Shown here: positions 11,767 to 23,196 of the stretch, in pieces
How positions within the stretch are numbered: position 1 is the first letter of the stretch
How the letters are laid out: every line of letters starts with the position of its first letter
Source: Tetracentron sinense
Lineage: Eukaryota > Streptophyta > Magnoliopsida > Trochodendrales > Trochodendraceae
Direction of reading: 5' to 3'
DNA: 64,000 nt
Assembly: GCA_015143295.1 (NCBI GenBank)
Contig: CM026568.1
Span: 20,714,607 to 20,778,606 of the forward strand
The notes under the pieces: model-generated
Databases searched by the model: none
What the model was told of the DNA's origin: nothing
What the model saw: the letters and a program-made list of their open reading frames with translations, nothing else
Made by a program: the position numbers and the translations under genes

Positions 11767-13348
11767 TGAAAGGGAAAAAATCTCGTACACGCCACGCGTT
11801 TGTAGCAGCTCGGCTGGTAGAGGAATGATAGCAAAAAGCCACCTGTGAATGAGCCTGAGGGGGCGGGTGTGCAACCTGAAATAAGCTCCGATGATAAAGT
11901 CAGTATAAGGCACAAGCACAGTATAAGGCACAAGGCACATAATAGTATAGAGATACTTATCCTGAGGTCACTGGGTATATGCACTTGAGGATGAGCTCTG
12001 GTGAGGCACTGGGCATATGCACTTGAGGACGAACTCTGGTGAGGCACTGGGCATATGCACTTGAGGATGAACTCTGGTGAGGCACTGGACATATGCACTT
12101 GAGGACGAGCTCTGGTGATATGCTCTGGAGATTGTAGCTCAGGAGGCACAAAGAATATGGCTCAGACAACGTAACTCTGACAAGGCACAGACATCGTAGC
12201 TCAGGTAAGGCACAGACAATATAGCTCTGACAACGTAGCTCTGACAACGTGCTCTGATAACGTGCTCTGATAACGTAGCTCTAGCTCGGATAAGGCACTG
12301 GCACAGTAGCTAGGATAAGGCACTGAGGACGTAGCTCGGAAGGCACTAAGGACGTAGCTCAGAAGGCACTGACAACGTAGCTCAGAAGGCACTGACAACG
12401 TAGCCCGGATGACGTAGCTCTGATAAGATAGCTCGGACAACGTAACTCTAGCTCTGATAACGCATACGTTGTACAACAGACAACGGGTACGTTGTACAGC
12501 AGACAACGGGTACATTGTACAGCAAACAACGTGAACGTTGTACAGCTCACGACGGGTACGTTGTACATCAGATAACGGACAACGAGCTCTGCACTATGCA
12601 CAACACAACGGGCAACGGATTCGACACCATTCACAGCACAACGGATTCGGCACCATTCACAGCACAACGTATTCGACACCATTCACAGCAGACAACGCGA
12701 CAACGGATTCGGCATTATTCACAGCGTCAGGCACAAGTACATGTGTGATTGCACTCATCAGATGATCAACTGCAAGGCCGTGCAAGTGGCAGTGTGACCA
12801 TTCATGGAGAGCATCAGGCAGACATGGCCTATTTGAGAGAATCTGACGGCCATAAACGCTTGTGAGGCCATAAAGAGCATCAAGTAGCCGGAGAACACCA
12901 AAGGAAGATGAGAGAATCAGGGGAGTGGCCATCTACACAGCACTTCAGGGTAGGGGTGTGAATGACTCAAGCTTCTCAGATCTCCCTCTTCCTCTTCCTC
13001 TTCCTCTTCCTCTTCCTCTTTCTCTTCCTCTTCTTCTTCTTCTTCTTCTCTTGATCTCCTCTCTTGCCTTTAGCACCATCCTTCTTTCTTCTTCTTCTGC
13101 CCTTTCTCCCCTCTCTTGCTTTTCGCACCATCATCCTCTTCTCTTTGGTGATTGTTGCTTATTTCTAGGCATTTGGAGTCATCATGACTTGTGCAGTCAT
13201 GATAAGATCACCTGTCAGACAACACTCAAGTGAGCCAGCACATAGCCTAAGTGGGCTTATGTCGGCTAAATTGTCAGAATTTGTGAGCATGAAAAATCCC
13301 TATTTCACCCCTTCTTTTTACTCCTTTTTATGAATTTTATCCGTTACA
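11767..13348 (-). repeat. 3' LTR of the 4.55-kb element
   Basis: This is the 1582-bp LTR. It holds four copies of a 38-bp unit (about 11968-12120), a long run of degenerate ACGTAGCTCTGA-like units (12130-12460), CGTTGT/ACAACG dyads (12460-12570), AACGGATTCG units (12600-12720) and a (CTTCCT)n tract (12980-13045). The partner LTR has three 38-bp units and a shorter CT tract, which explains most of the length difference. Confidence 0.92.
12460..12720. promoter_or_regulatory. Array of CGTTGT/ACAACG dyads and AACGG sites in the LTR
   Basis: About five units of roughly 23 bp combine TACGTTGTACA with CAGACAACG, forming imperfect dyads. They are followed by about four units of 26 bp with CACAACGGATTCG and CATTCACAG. 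The array repeats at 15440-15710 in the other LTR. AACGG is the known core of MYB-type (MSA) sites in plants. That the array is a U3 enhancer is inference. Confidence 0.5.
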
Positions 13349-14779
13349 TTTAGCCCATTCTCGGTGCCTTGAACTCCGTTCGAGGTGCCGAGAATACTCC
13401 ATGGGTAAAATTCCCGAAAATGATACCTGGTCCGCAGACACTGATTGTGCTCCGTTCTCCGCTCTCTTCTGTTGTAGATGCTCCGTTGTCACTGATACGT
13501 TGTGCATTCACCAGCGAAGACGAGCTTGTATCATCCCCTAGTCAGGTCAGAGCAATTGCTTCTCGTGCACAGTACCTCAGAGCATGTGTCAGAGAGCACG
13601 GGAATGTACATGTATCACAACACCAAGAAAAATGAAGTCATTAGGTACTTCGAGCACGAGAATGTGCATGAACACGTGAAGATGCATGAGCACAGAGATT
13701 CACTTGATAAACACAGAAATTCACTTGATAAGCACAGAGATTCACTTAATAAACACATAGATGAGTTTGCAGTAAAAGCCATCATAAATATAGACAAATG
13801 CTATCTCACGCGAATGACTCGTAATGGGGCATCATGACACCATGCTCAGATGACATTGCATGAGGATAAGCCAATTGGTCGCTTAACGAACAATGCATCT
13901 GACTGAGTCACAGAGGTCCCGTAGTGAGCATCATGCTTAGATATGTGTTGAACCGTGTGGTAAGACACCTTGCTCGAATGACATGTCATTAAGAAGCTAC
14001 AAGTGTCCCATCACCGTATTCAGACATATCAGATAAGACATCATTTGACATTGCATTCACGATGTTTTTTACTTGATATGGCACTGGTCGCTTCTCTTGA
14101 TCTTTCACTTGATCACGATTGTAAGACACAGACACATTATGAGATGACAGTAAAAGAGTACGGAAGCGCATAACATAACACATCATAAATGCAATCAGAC
14201 AACTAACATTTCATATGATAGGCCTCGTGATGGGACACCACACTCAGATGACATTTCATTAGTATAAGCCACTAGATTTGCTCAGATGACAATTCATTAG
14301 ATAAGCCACATGTGTCCCGTGGTGAGTACCCTACTCAGATGATAAGTCATTTGATATTGCATTTATGACACATTTCATTAGACAGTTCATCGATCATTTA
14401 CTGATAGGCTGATAATTCACTTGAGAATTCACTTGATATTGAAAATTCACTAGAGCATGCACTGGACAGTTCACTTGATAAAGCACTTGAGAATGCACTC
14501 GATAATTCACTTGAAAAAGCACTCGATAATTACCTCTTGATTGTTGTCATGGAGTGAAAGCCCCATTCAAACGTAGAGGATGCTCGTCATTTGTGATTGT
14601 CTAAGCCCCTTTGCCTCATTCTCAATTAATCCCACAGAGGGTTCGGATTCCCACAGAGGGTTTGATTTCCACAGAGGGTTTGAATTCCCACAGACGGTTT
14701 GATTTCCACAGAGGGTTTGAATTCCCACAGAGGGTTTGAATTCCACAGAGGGTTTGAATTCCCACAGACGGCGCCAATT
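13349..14779 (-). repeat. Internal region of the LTR element, non-coding
   Basis: No retroviral-type domain is seen. It has short tandem runs, including CACTTGATAA(A/G)CACAGA units (13690-13760) and many ATTCACTTGA-type units (14400-14530), and then the array beside the primer-binding site. The polypurine tract expected at the 13349 side is weak (GAGAATGGG in reverse). Confidence 0.75.
14622..14776 (-). promoter_or_regulatory. Primer-binding site with tandem array of PBS-like units
   Basis: The primer-binding site complement TTCCCACAGACGGCGCCA lies at 14759-14776. Next to it run about eight 18-19-bp units of the form GTTTGAATTCCCACAGAGG (14622-14770). Each repeats the CCCACAGA(C/G)G part of the site without its terminal GCGCCA. 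Only the last unit carries the full site next to the LTR. Confidence 0.8.
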
Positions 14780-16317
14780 TGAAAGGGAAAAAATCCCGTA
14801 CACGCCACGCGTCTGTAGTAGCTCGGCTGGTAGAGGAATGATAGCAAAAAGCCACCTGTGAATGAGCCTGAGGGGGCGGGTGTGCACCTTGAAATAAGCT
14901 CCGATGATAAAGTCAGTATAAGGCACAAGCACAATATAAGGCACAAGGCACATAATAGTATAGAGATACTTATCGTGAGGTCACTGGGTATATGCACTTG
15001 AGGACGAGCTCTGGTGAGGCACTGGGCATATGCACTTGAGGACGAACTCTGGTGAGGCACTGGGCATATGCACTTGAGGACGAGCTCTGGTGATATGCTC
15101 TGGAGATTGTAGCTCAGGAGGCACAAAGAATATGGCTCAGACAACGTAACTCTGACAAGGCACAGACATCGTAGCTCAGGTAAGGCACAGACAATGTAGC
15201 TCTGACAACATAGCTCTGACAACGTGCTCTGATAACGTGCTCTGATAATGTAGCTCTAGCTCGGATAAGGCACTGGCACAGTAGCTAGGATAAGGCACTG
15301 AGGACGTAGCTCGGAAGGCACTAAGGACGTAGCTCAGAAGGCACTGACAACGTAGCTCAGAAGGCACTGACAACGTAGCTCGGATGACGTAGCTCTGATA
15401 AGATAGCTCGGACAACGTAACTCTAGCTCTGATAACGCATACGTTGTGCATCCGTTGTGCAACAGACAACGGGTACGTTGTACAGCAGACAACGTGTACA
15501 TTGTACAATAAACAACGTGAACGTTGTACAGCTCACGACGGGTACGTTGTACATCAGATAACGGACAACGAGCTCGGCACTATGCACAACACAACGGGAC
15601 AACGGATTCGACACCATTCACAGCACAACGGATTCAGCACCATTCACAGCACAACGTATTCGCCACCATTCACAGCAGACAACGCGACAACGGATTCGGC
15701 ATTATTCACAGCGTCAGGCACAAGTACATGTGTGATTGCACTCATCAGATGATCAACTGCAAGGCCGTGCAAGTGGCAGTGTGACCATTCATGGAGAGCA
15801 TCAGGCAGACATGGCCTATTTGAGAGAATCTGACGGCCATAAACGCTTGTGAGGCCATAAAGAGCATCAAGTAGTCGGAGAACACCAAAGGAAGATGAGA
15901 GAATCAGGGGAGTGGCCATCTACACAGCACTTCAGGGTAGGGGTGTGAATGACTCAAGCTTCTCAGATCTCCCTCTTCCTCTTCCTCTTCCTCTTTCTCT
16001 TCCTCTTCTTCTTCTTCTCTTGATCTCCTCTCTTGCCTTTAGCACCATCCTTCTTTCTTCTTCTTCTGCCCTTTCTCCCCTCTCTTGCTTTTCGCACCAT
16101 CATCCTCTTCTCTTTGGTGATTGTTGTTTATTTCTAGGCATTTGGAGTCATCATGACTTGTGCAGTCATGATAAGATCACCTGTCAGACAACACTCAAGT
16201 GAGCCAGCACAAAGCCCAAGTTGGCTTATGTCGGCTAAATTGTCAGAATTTGTGAGCATGAGAAATCCCTATTTTACCCCTTCTTTTTACTCCTTTTTAC
16301 GAATTTTATCCGTTACA
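14780..16317 (-). repeat. 5' LTR of the 4.55-kb element
   Basis: This is the 1538-bp partner of 11767-13348, next to the primer-binding site. It carries three 38-bp units (14984-15099) and the same downstream arrays. The right end CCGTTACA is followed by the AATGG target duplication. Confidence 0.92.
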
Positions 16318-16450
16318 AATGGAATTTTCACAATGACTACAAACCTTTCTGATTTCAGTTGATAATAAAAACTATAGCAGTGCCTAACAAATTTACTTTT
16401 GCTAAATCATTATAAGTTAGAATAATCAAACCTTTGGAGGATTGAGCTAG

Positions 16451-16648
16451 ACAATGAGAAGGAAAAAGAAAGGGATCGAATGATAAATTTAAGAGACCAG
16501 GAAGGTTAGGATCTAAACAATGAGAAGGAAAAAGAAAGGGATCAAATGATAAGTTTAAGAGACCAGTTAGGTTAGGATCTAAACAATGAGAAGGAAAAAG
16601 AAAGGGATGGAATGATAAATTTAAGAGACCGGTTGGGTTAGGATCTAA
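16451..16648. repeat. 66-bp tandem repeat, three copies
   Basis: Three exact-length 66-bp units start ACAATGAGAAGGAAAAAGAA and end GGTTAGGATCTAA, with few differences. They are not CRISPR-like: there are no spacers. Their origin is unknown. Confidence 0.9.
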
Positions 16649-16993
16649 AACCGAACGATTAAATTCATTTTAACAGGAATCGCCTGCATCAAATTGTGGT
16701 ATCAAAGGCAGCTCTTGAAGAAATCGAGTTTAGTGATGAAATTGAATAGGTTATATGGAGAGCAAATCTCATCAAATCAACTTACAAAACTAATTCTTAT
16801 AAATAAAGGGGCGCCAATTTCTGACCCAACCTGTAAATCAGCCCAAATCCACAATTTTCACTGTTCAAGCTGATGTTTGGGGCCCTGGGGCTTGGATATC
16901 CCTCTTGATCACCAGCTCCAAGTTCCAACTAACAGCAGCGTTGGAGTAACAATCTCTTAAACTTTTTCTAGGCTGCAACACCATTTTCTTCTT

Positions 16994-17201
16994 TTGTTAT
17001 AAATCCTCTCTGATTTCAGTAAAGCATGCCATCTTCTACACCCTTTTTGCTTTACCATTTCCTACTTCTTTCCTGGGACAAGAGTAATCAATTTTTTTTT
17101 TTTTTGTTATAAATCCTCTTTGATTTCAGTATAGAATACCATCTTCTACATCCCTTTGCTTACCATTTCCTACTTCTTTTCTTGGACAAGAGTAATCAAT
17201 A
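16994..17201. repeat. Tandem duplication of about 100 bp
   Basis: Two copies (about 16994-17090 and 17103-17201) share GTTATAAATCCTCT, CATCTTCTACA and ACAAGAGTAATCAAT, and are separated by a T-run. No coding is seen. The surrounding 16649-16993 holds nothing recognised apart from a TGGTATCAAAGGC phrase near 16698. Confidence 0.8.
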
Positions 17202-17210
17202 TTTTTATTT

Positions 17211-17378
17211 ATTTTTCTTGGAACGAGGGTATTCAAGCCTCTTAGAGCACCCAACTATGTCGGTCGGCCGTGGAAAGCCGGGATAAATCCTAAAGAGTGG
17301 CCAATAAGGGGAACGGACTCGAACTCAAGACCTCCGCTTCTTGAGGCATGGTCTTGGCCACTAGCCCAACCCCTCAAC
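17211..17378 (-). mobile_element. tRNA-derived SINE
   Basis: On the minus strand it has an A-box-like GGGCTAGTGGCCAAG near the right end and a B-box-like GAGTTCGAGTCC, correctly spaced for a tRNA-type pol III promoter. The T-rich stretch on the + strand at the left is the tail side. There is no full tRNA cloverleaf, hence SINE and not a tRNA gene. The layout resembles Au-type plant SINEs. Confidence 0.7.
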
Positions 17379-18234
17379 TTTGCTCACAAGAACTTTTGCG
17401 TATGTGTTATATGCACAAAATGGCATTGCCTCACTCCTATGCTCATCTACTCACTACTCAATCACCCAATTAGCAAAAAAATTATTATATTTATCTTCAT
17501 CATTAGTGGCTTATTCTAATAATGGGGTCATCAACTTGAATCTTCTGCCTTTCCATTCTATGAAGAACTATAGTCTCTGTCAAAGCGTGTGGGATTAAAT
17601 GTTTACCATTCACATTATTTTTAGCTTAATTTTTATTCACCCTTTTTAAGTCTTCAACTTGTACCGTCCAGTTTGCTTATTCTCATCATTAGTCTTTATT
17701 TCCATTATTATATAATGCACTAATTAGTTCTCTTTTCTAATCTCTTTGTGGATTCCTCTCACTATCCTCATTTCAACTATAACAACTAATTTTATTTATG
17801 AATATGTTGTTTTTAGATCCTTCAAGAATTATTGTATTATTTTTTCCAAATTTGACCAAAATGCTTGAGCCACTTATCATTCAGGAAGCATATCTTCACT
17901 ATAGCCATCCAATCCTAATTTTATGGTAATTACCTCCACCATCTCTCAATCTTATGAATAACTAAGCTAAGATTTCAGAATTGGTCACTTTTGGGTATTT
18001 TAATAGAATAGTGATTAGTGGACCGCAAGGTCCTCTTGCTAGCTGACCACTCAATCAAATTTCAAAAAAAAAAACTAATGAGGGTTAAAATTTCTTAACC
18101 ACAATGAAATGGACGCATGTTGCCTCCCAATTGTGCGGTCCATTTTCCATCTTAATATTACCTCAACCTTATCTTTGTTTTTGCTAAGGGAAATGGCCTC
18201 CTATGTCGTCTCAAATTGAATTATAGTCTTAATA

Positions 18235-18594
18235 TGATGCAGGCCCGTCTATGGGTTCAGTCCCACATCAAGTGTGTTTTGGGAACACCTGACGCTCTTA
18301 TGTAGTGGGGGTACCTCACCCCAATAGATTTTCTTTTGGGAGTGAGCCTCGCTGCATCAGTGTTATCAGAGCCAGCTCTTGGGCACTGACATGTGGATTT
18401 GGGACCCCATAATTTGAGGTTGTGTTGTACCCCTCTCGCGAGACACGAGATTTCAACGTGGGAGTATGATGCAGGCCCGTCTACAGGTGTTAAGTCCCAC
18501 ATCGGGCATGTGTTGGAAACTCCTGGCGCTCTTATGTAGTGGGGGTACCTCGCCCCAATAGATTAGTCTTATGGGAGTGAGCCTCGCTGCATCA
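18235..18594 (+). mobile_element. TRIM element, 360 bp, with both LTRs
   Basis: Two LTRs of 125 and 128 bp (18235-18359 and 18467-18594) both start TGATGCAGGCCCGTCTA and end GCCTCGCTGCATCA. A perfect TAATA duplication flanks the element (18230-18234 and 18595-18599). The 107-bp internal part begins with a primer-binding site one base off the tRNA-iMet type (TGTTATCAGAGC, 18361-18372) and ends with a purine tract (ACGTGGGAGTA). It cannot code. This is a textbook terminal-repeat retrotransposon in miniature. Confidence 0.93.
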
Positions 18595-18599
18595 TAATA

Positions 18600-19315
18600 A
18601 ATCATATAATGGTCAACATTCTTTAATTAGCGGAAGCTGACAAATATTAACTAACCCAATTCGAAGTAACTATTTGAGAGGAATAGCCGTACAACTCTCA
18701 AACTTTTTTTTTTTGTGGAGTTTTTTAGGAGATCACTCGATTCTTGCCAAAGTTGTATTCCACATATTCTATCTTGATCCAAATTATTTTGAAACCTTTA
18801 GAACTATAATTATCCACTTTTAAATTCACCTTGTCTTTAATCTCATACATATATCACGACATCTACAAAATAACACAAACCTTGTCATCACTCGGTCTAA
18901 ATCCCCGTCTAATTTTGGGTTGTGGGAGGAATAAAAATTGCAGGATTGCGAAAACTTGGGACCATGCTAACATCCAAAACATAAGCAACATTTTGTTGGC
19001 TTAAGCCCAAGCTCAGCCCTGCCCTACATTGAACTAACAAAAGCCTTGGATGGATCTAAAATGACTTTTTTGGCCCATGCCTGGTCCAGCCTGATGGGAG
19101 GCTATGTATTTTTCTTATGGCTAAAAAGTGCTATTTTGGGTACAAAAAACCCTCAATTTTGTTTTTTGTTTTAATTTTGTTCACAACATACCGCAACCCC
19201 GGTTGGTATTTGTTCTAAGTTAGCAAAGGGGTGGATATTATTGCCATCACACCCTTTGGGACTTGATCCCGGATTGATCAAGTGGTGGCATATGCACACC
19301 ACCAAAGAAGCTAGC
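18600..19315. other. Intergenic, nothing firm
   Basis: AT-rich. Some phrases at 18960-19090 (TTAAGCCCAAGC, GGCCCATGCC) look like remnants of hAT-type element ends. No gene. Confidence 0.5.
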
Positions 19316-19488
19316 TTTTTTTTTTTGGTAAATGCGGGTATCCTGGGCCAAACTCAGACTAATTTCACGTGATGTATAGGTACCTTTAACTCATACATCC
19401 AATATTGAGAGAGCCCAGATTCGATTGCGAGACTTTCGTGTTTATGGTTTGTCCTTCGACCACTAGGCTACACCCCGAGGGTTCCAAA
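19316..19488 (-). mobile_element. tRNA-derived SINE, second family
   Basis: On the minus strand, GTAGCCTAGTGGTCGAAGG (A box) is followed by a B-box-like CAATCGAATCTGGG. The body ends in ATACCCGCATTTACC and an A-tail, seen as a T-run on the + strand at 19316-19328. The body differs from the SINE at 46138-46268. Confidence 0.75.
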
Positions 19489-19904
19489 GGGGGAAGCTTT
19501 GCTTCCCCAAATCCATCTATTTGTATATGACCTCTATAATGTTTCCACTTTTCTTTTTCCTTTTTTGGATAAAGTATGACCTTGTGTATTATACAAGTTA
19601 TACTTTAATCACCAACTTTGTTTAAGAATGACAAACCCGATCCAGGCCTAATAGTTAATCGGGCCTGTAAATCTGAACAACCTGGCCCATTTGGTCGTCC
19701 AGGCCTAATATAAACACCTTACGTTGTATTGCCACATGTAACCTTAAAGTGTCTCCAAGTGTCATGAGTCCTAATAAGAGCTGTCCACCTCATTTTTTCC
19801 TGCGAGAGAAGGAAAAAGGGCGATAGATCTAGGGCTTCCTCAGTTTTTCTTCTGAGATTCACTGGTTTTAGGGTTTCGCTTTCATCAATTACGGTTTATC
19901 CGAA

Positions 19905-20297
19905 ATGGCGTTGGAGTGGGTGGTACTAGGATACGCCGCTGCTGCGGAGGCGATCATGGTGATTTTACTAACCCTACCGGGTCTGGATCGTCTCCGGAAG
20001 GGCCTGATTGCGGTGACTCGGAACCTCCTGAAACCCTTCCTCTCGGTGGTTCCCTTCTGTTTGTTTCTGCTAATGGACATATACTGGAAATACGAGACTC
20101 GGCCGTCGTGCGAGGGCCAGTCCTGTACTCCGACGGAGCATCTCCGGCACCAGAAATCCATCATGAAGAGCCAACGCAACGCTCTTCTCATCGCCTTCGC
20201 TCTCATCTTTTACTGGCTCCTCTTCTCCGTCACCAATCTCGCCGTTCGCCTCGAGCAATTGAACCAGCGCGTCGACAAGTTGAAGAATCAGGATTGA
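19905..20297 (+). CDS. BAP31-like ER membrane protein
   Basis: A single exon encodes 130 residues. Three hydrophobic segments (about 5-25, 42-60 and 91-113) with a charged loop between the second and third match the N-terminal domain of BAP31/BAP29 proteins. A short polar tail (LEQLNQRVDKLKNQD) replaces the long coiled coil of animal BAP31. Plant short forms of this length are known as B-cell receptor-associated 31-like proteins, thought to reside in the ER and aid membrane-protein sorting. The start at 19905 is the first ATG after an AG-rich leader, and the protein begins MALEWVVLGY, which fits the family. An overlapping longer frame (19916-20581) is out of phase and not used. The family call is confident; the function in plants is inferred. 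Confidence 0.92.
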   Translation: MALEWVVLGYAAAAEAIMVILLTLPGLDRLRKGLIAVTRNLLKPFLSVVPFCLFLLMDIYWKYETRPSCEGQSCTPTEHLRHQKSIMKSQRNALLIAFALIFYWLLFSVTNLAVRLEQLNQRVDKLKNQD

Positions 20298-22787
20298 TTT
20301 CCACACCCCCTTTGAATCCAGATAAAAGCGTTTGCGTTCTTAATGTTTTTTCAATTTCCAATTTCCCCCTTTTGTTGTTACTATGCTGTTTTCAGGTTTT
20401 AGTTCTTAGGATTGCTTCTTGTGGTGGCGTTTTAACTTTTAACTACGGTGTCAATGAGAATGGGATTAATGCAATCATCATAGATAAATCTTTGGAGTTG
20501 TTTATGCAATTTGTTCTATCTTTGGGGGAAGTGGGTATCGTGGGAAAGAAACTTATCCAACTTAATTCTAGATTTTTTTAGGTTGTTGGTTGCGAAATCT
20601 AATAATTTTTGGTTGATATGCAAAAGGGTTAAATTAGTTTCAGCTTTGATAATGCTTAAAATTTGCTGAAGACGTAGTCCTTGGCCAGAATTCTTACTTC
20701 TTGTTAATTGAAAATAGCAATCCAACTAATGTTGGGCCCGTTCAGTATGTTTTATAGAATTACATTTCATTTGATTCCTCCTCTAGTTGTTCTTTTCAAC
20801 ATAATCTTGTTTTAAGTTGTTTGGTCCCGTTGGTAATTTACATCATATAAGTTATGGGGCGTTATCTTTTCAATGCTACTATGATGTTGATAGATGGGTT
20901 CTGCTGCTCAAAACAATCTTGGAAGTGGCCGACAGTTATCGATGCATAAAAATCTTAGCAGTTAGGTGTTCATGTGTTTGTTTTGAATATGAATACAAGT
21001 CATCAGATTTGATCTGTCACTACTGGACAAGTTCATGTCTTTTTGGCATGGTGTAAGAAAGATGGTCCATATATTAGCTTATGGATGCAGTTTTGTACAC
21101 TTAAAGCCCTAGACAGGACAAAAGCTTGAGGCTAGGACCACTAGGTGAGGAAGACCATAAATGGGGACCCTTGGTTAATTAAGACTTTACTAACAGCTCT
21201 TTAGGTGATTGATTAGATATTCAAGGTTTATAAATAATGCTCTGTACCAATCATGATCCTTTTGGAGTTCTCTATTTCTGTCTGATGGTTGATTCTTATC
21301 TTGATTCTTTTCCTTGTTATAGACTTATAGTCTCCTCTGGTCATAATGCTATGATAGAGGTCTACTGAAAGTCATCTTAGCCACTTCTACTAGTATTTGG
21401 GTGTTCCAACAGGTTGTTGAGTAAAAGGATCATGAATGTATAACAACTGGTACTTATTTGCAAAAAAAAGGAGGGGGGGGGGGGGATTTTTTTTTTAATG
21501 GAATTCTCATATTAGATTCTTTGCCTTTCTTTTTCATTAGAAAGTTTAAATAGACTAATTAAATTGTGGGTGAAAAATTGTCTCTCAAGTCTCAACTTAT
21601 CTGGAAACAAAGAACAAAATTTACTTCTGACTTCTGAGATTGTATGATCTCGTGGAGACATCTGTAAGTTGCTCATTTGTAAGCTTGTGTCTACACTTTC
21701 CGAGGAACAATGTCCGTCTAGCTCCTCCAATGCCTGCCTTCAGAATTTGTTAGAACCTGAATGTGACTATTTTCTGATTAGATACATGTTGGTTGATACT
21801 TTTAGGGCATGCTTCTGTTGGTTATCGTATTGCATAAGCTGGCTCTTGTTGGGATTGAAATGATTCATTATTGGGCCTACTGAAAGCATTGGCTCTTAAT
21901 GATGTTTGAAGATTATGGTTTAGTCGTTGATTTTGCAGTTTGGGTTGATGTGACCTTCGGTTGGGATCAATGCAGTTGAGATGTGTTTTTCAGATCACTA
22001 TGTTAATGACCCCCGAAATGTTTTACTTGTACCCACTTTGCAGGTGTAAGGCGAATGAATTAATGCCGATAGCTGTCTCTCTGTTCCCAAATGGTGTTCC
22101 CAAATGGGGGAATGAAATTAGTTTCTTGGTGCCAGACTGTCAATATAATGGGATAGGGTCGTTAGAATTTTACTGCAAGTGCTTGCATGGTAGGTGAGGA
22201 ATCCCGTAGAAACTCCAATCTCACATAAGAGAATTTTTAAGAACTGAGGACGAGCTGTGTCTTTTGAAGTGAGAATGGGAAGATAGAGAGGAAGCTTAAA
22301 CCATTATCAAAGGTTCATCTAAATGCACTATGAGGTGGGTACTGTTTTTACACCCTAAGATGACTATCCAGATCGTTTGCCCAAATGGGAGGGCATATAG
22401 CTTCATTTTAAAATTGCAGGCAGAAATATGGATGTCATTCAATTGTGGCTTGTTATCCTCTTTACCTCCAATGAAAAGAGTCATTTATTCGACATGACTC
22501 CCAGCAGGACATTCAATCACCCTTTCTAACCTCACTGGGCCGAAAGCACACGTAAATTCTCACTTCTTGCTTCTCTCCTACCACATATGGTCTAGTCTGT
22601 GTTCTTCCCTGATCTTCTTGGCCAGCGTTTTTGAAGGCCAGGATCTCTCCAATAGGTGATTACAACTGTTAAATATACGTACAGGCCACAGGGAAGGCCA
22701 CAGGGAAGAACTCGGACGATTTGCTTCTCATCCTACATGCTTTTACTTTTTGTCAGTCTTACAAACTTCTTGCCATTTGGCAACAAG
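20298..22787. other. 3' region of the BAP31-like gene and anonymous DNA
   Basis: It probably starts with the 3' UTR. It contains a G-run at 21473-21485 and many T-rich, intron-like segments, but no open frame with a recognisable domain. Additional 3' UTR introns or an unrecognised gene cannot be excluded. Confidence 0.45.
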
Positions 22788-23196
22788 GTTTGAAATTTCG
22801 TTTTCGGCCAACCCTAACTACATCGAAATTGGGTTTATTTCGAAAATTAGATTTCGGCCGAAATTTTGGGTCAAATTTTGGATTTCGAAGATTTTAGAAT
22901 TTTGGCCGAAATCTGATTTTTTTTAATTTTTAAATAGGTATATTTTTTTTTTATTATTAAAATTCTGAAATATTTCGAAACTGAAATTTCAAAAATTTAT
23001 ATATTAATTTTAAAAATAAAATAATAATATTTATATGTATATATAAAATTTTAATAAAATATCATTTTTTAACATATATGTATTAATAAAATATCAATAT
23101 TTTAGATTTTGAAATTTTGCCGAAATCCAATTTTTTTTGGATTTTGGTTTCGGGTTGGCTGGCCAAAATGGTCGCAAATTTTGAAATTAAAAACCT
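22788..23196. mobile_element. AT-rich repeat with TTTCGGCCGAAAT units, likely MITE
   Basis: The left part (AAGGTTTGAAATTTCG) and the right part in reverse (AAGGTTTTTAATTTCAAA) are roughly complementary. Between them lie many copies of AAATTTCG/CGAAATTT. No target duplication was found. This layout is common in plant hAT-type MITEs. The call is tentative. Confidence 0.45.

Larger units (their letters stand above)
11767..16317 (-). mobile_element. Complete-looking non-autonomous LTR retrotransposon
   Basis: Two near-identical direct LTRs (11767-13348 and 14780-16317) flank a 1.43-kb internal region. A perfect 5-bp target duplication AATGG lies at 11762-11766 and 16318-16322. LTR ends are TG and CA on both strands. 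The primer-binding site reads TTGGCGCCGTCTGTGGGAA on the minus strand directly beside the 14780 end, which sets the orientation to minus. That site is of a type I associate with Tat-lineage Ty3/Gypsy elements. No gag-pol domain is recognisable in the internal region, so it would have to move in trans. The near-identity of the LTRs indicates a recent insertion. Confidence 0.92.

Noticed and set aside
11627-12932. Many overlapping open frames with repeated cysteine-rich phrases on both strands
   Set aside because: They follow the tandem units of the LTR and occur again in the partner LTR; translation of a repeat, not protein genes.
14626-15222. 198-residue frame on the minus strand
   Set aside because: It runs through the LTR, the primer-binding-site array and its tandem units; no domain.
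16451-16648. CRISPR-like array
   Set aside because: Units are directly adjacent without unique spacers, and the DNA is plant nuclear.
17211-19488. tRNA genes suggested by A and B boxes
   Set aside because: No full cloverleaf or acceptor stem; bodies and tails fit SINEs.
19916-20581. 221-residue frame overlapping the BAP31-like gene
   Set aside because: Out of frame with a clear conserved protein; low-complexity composition and no domain.
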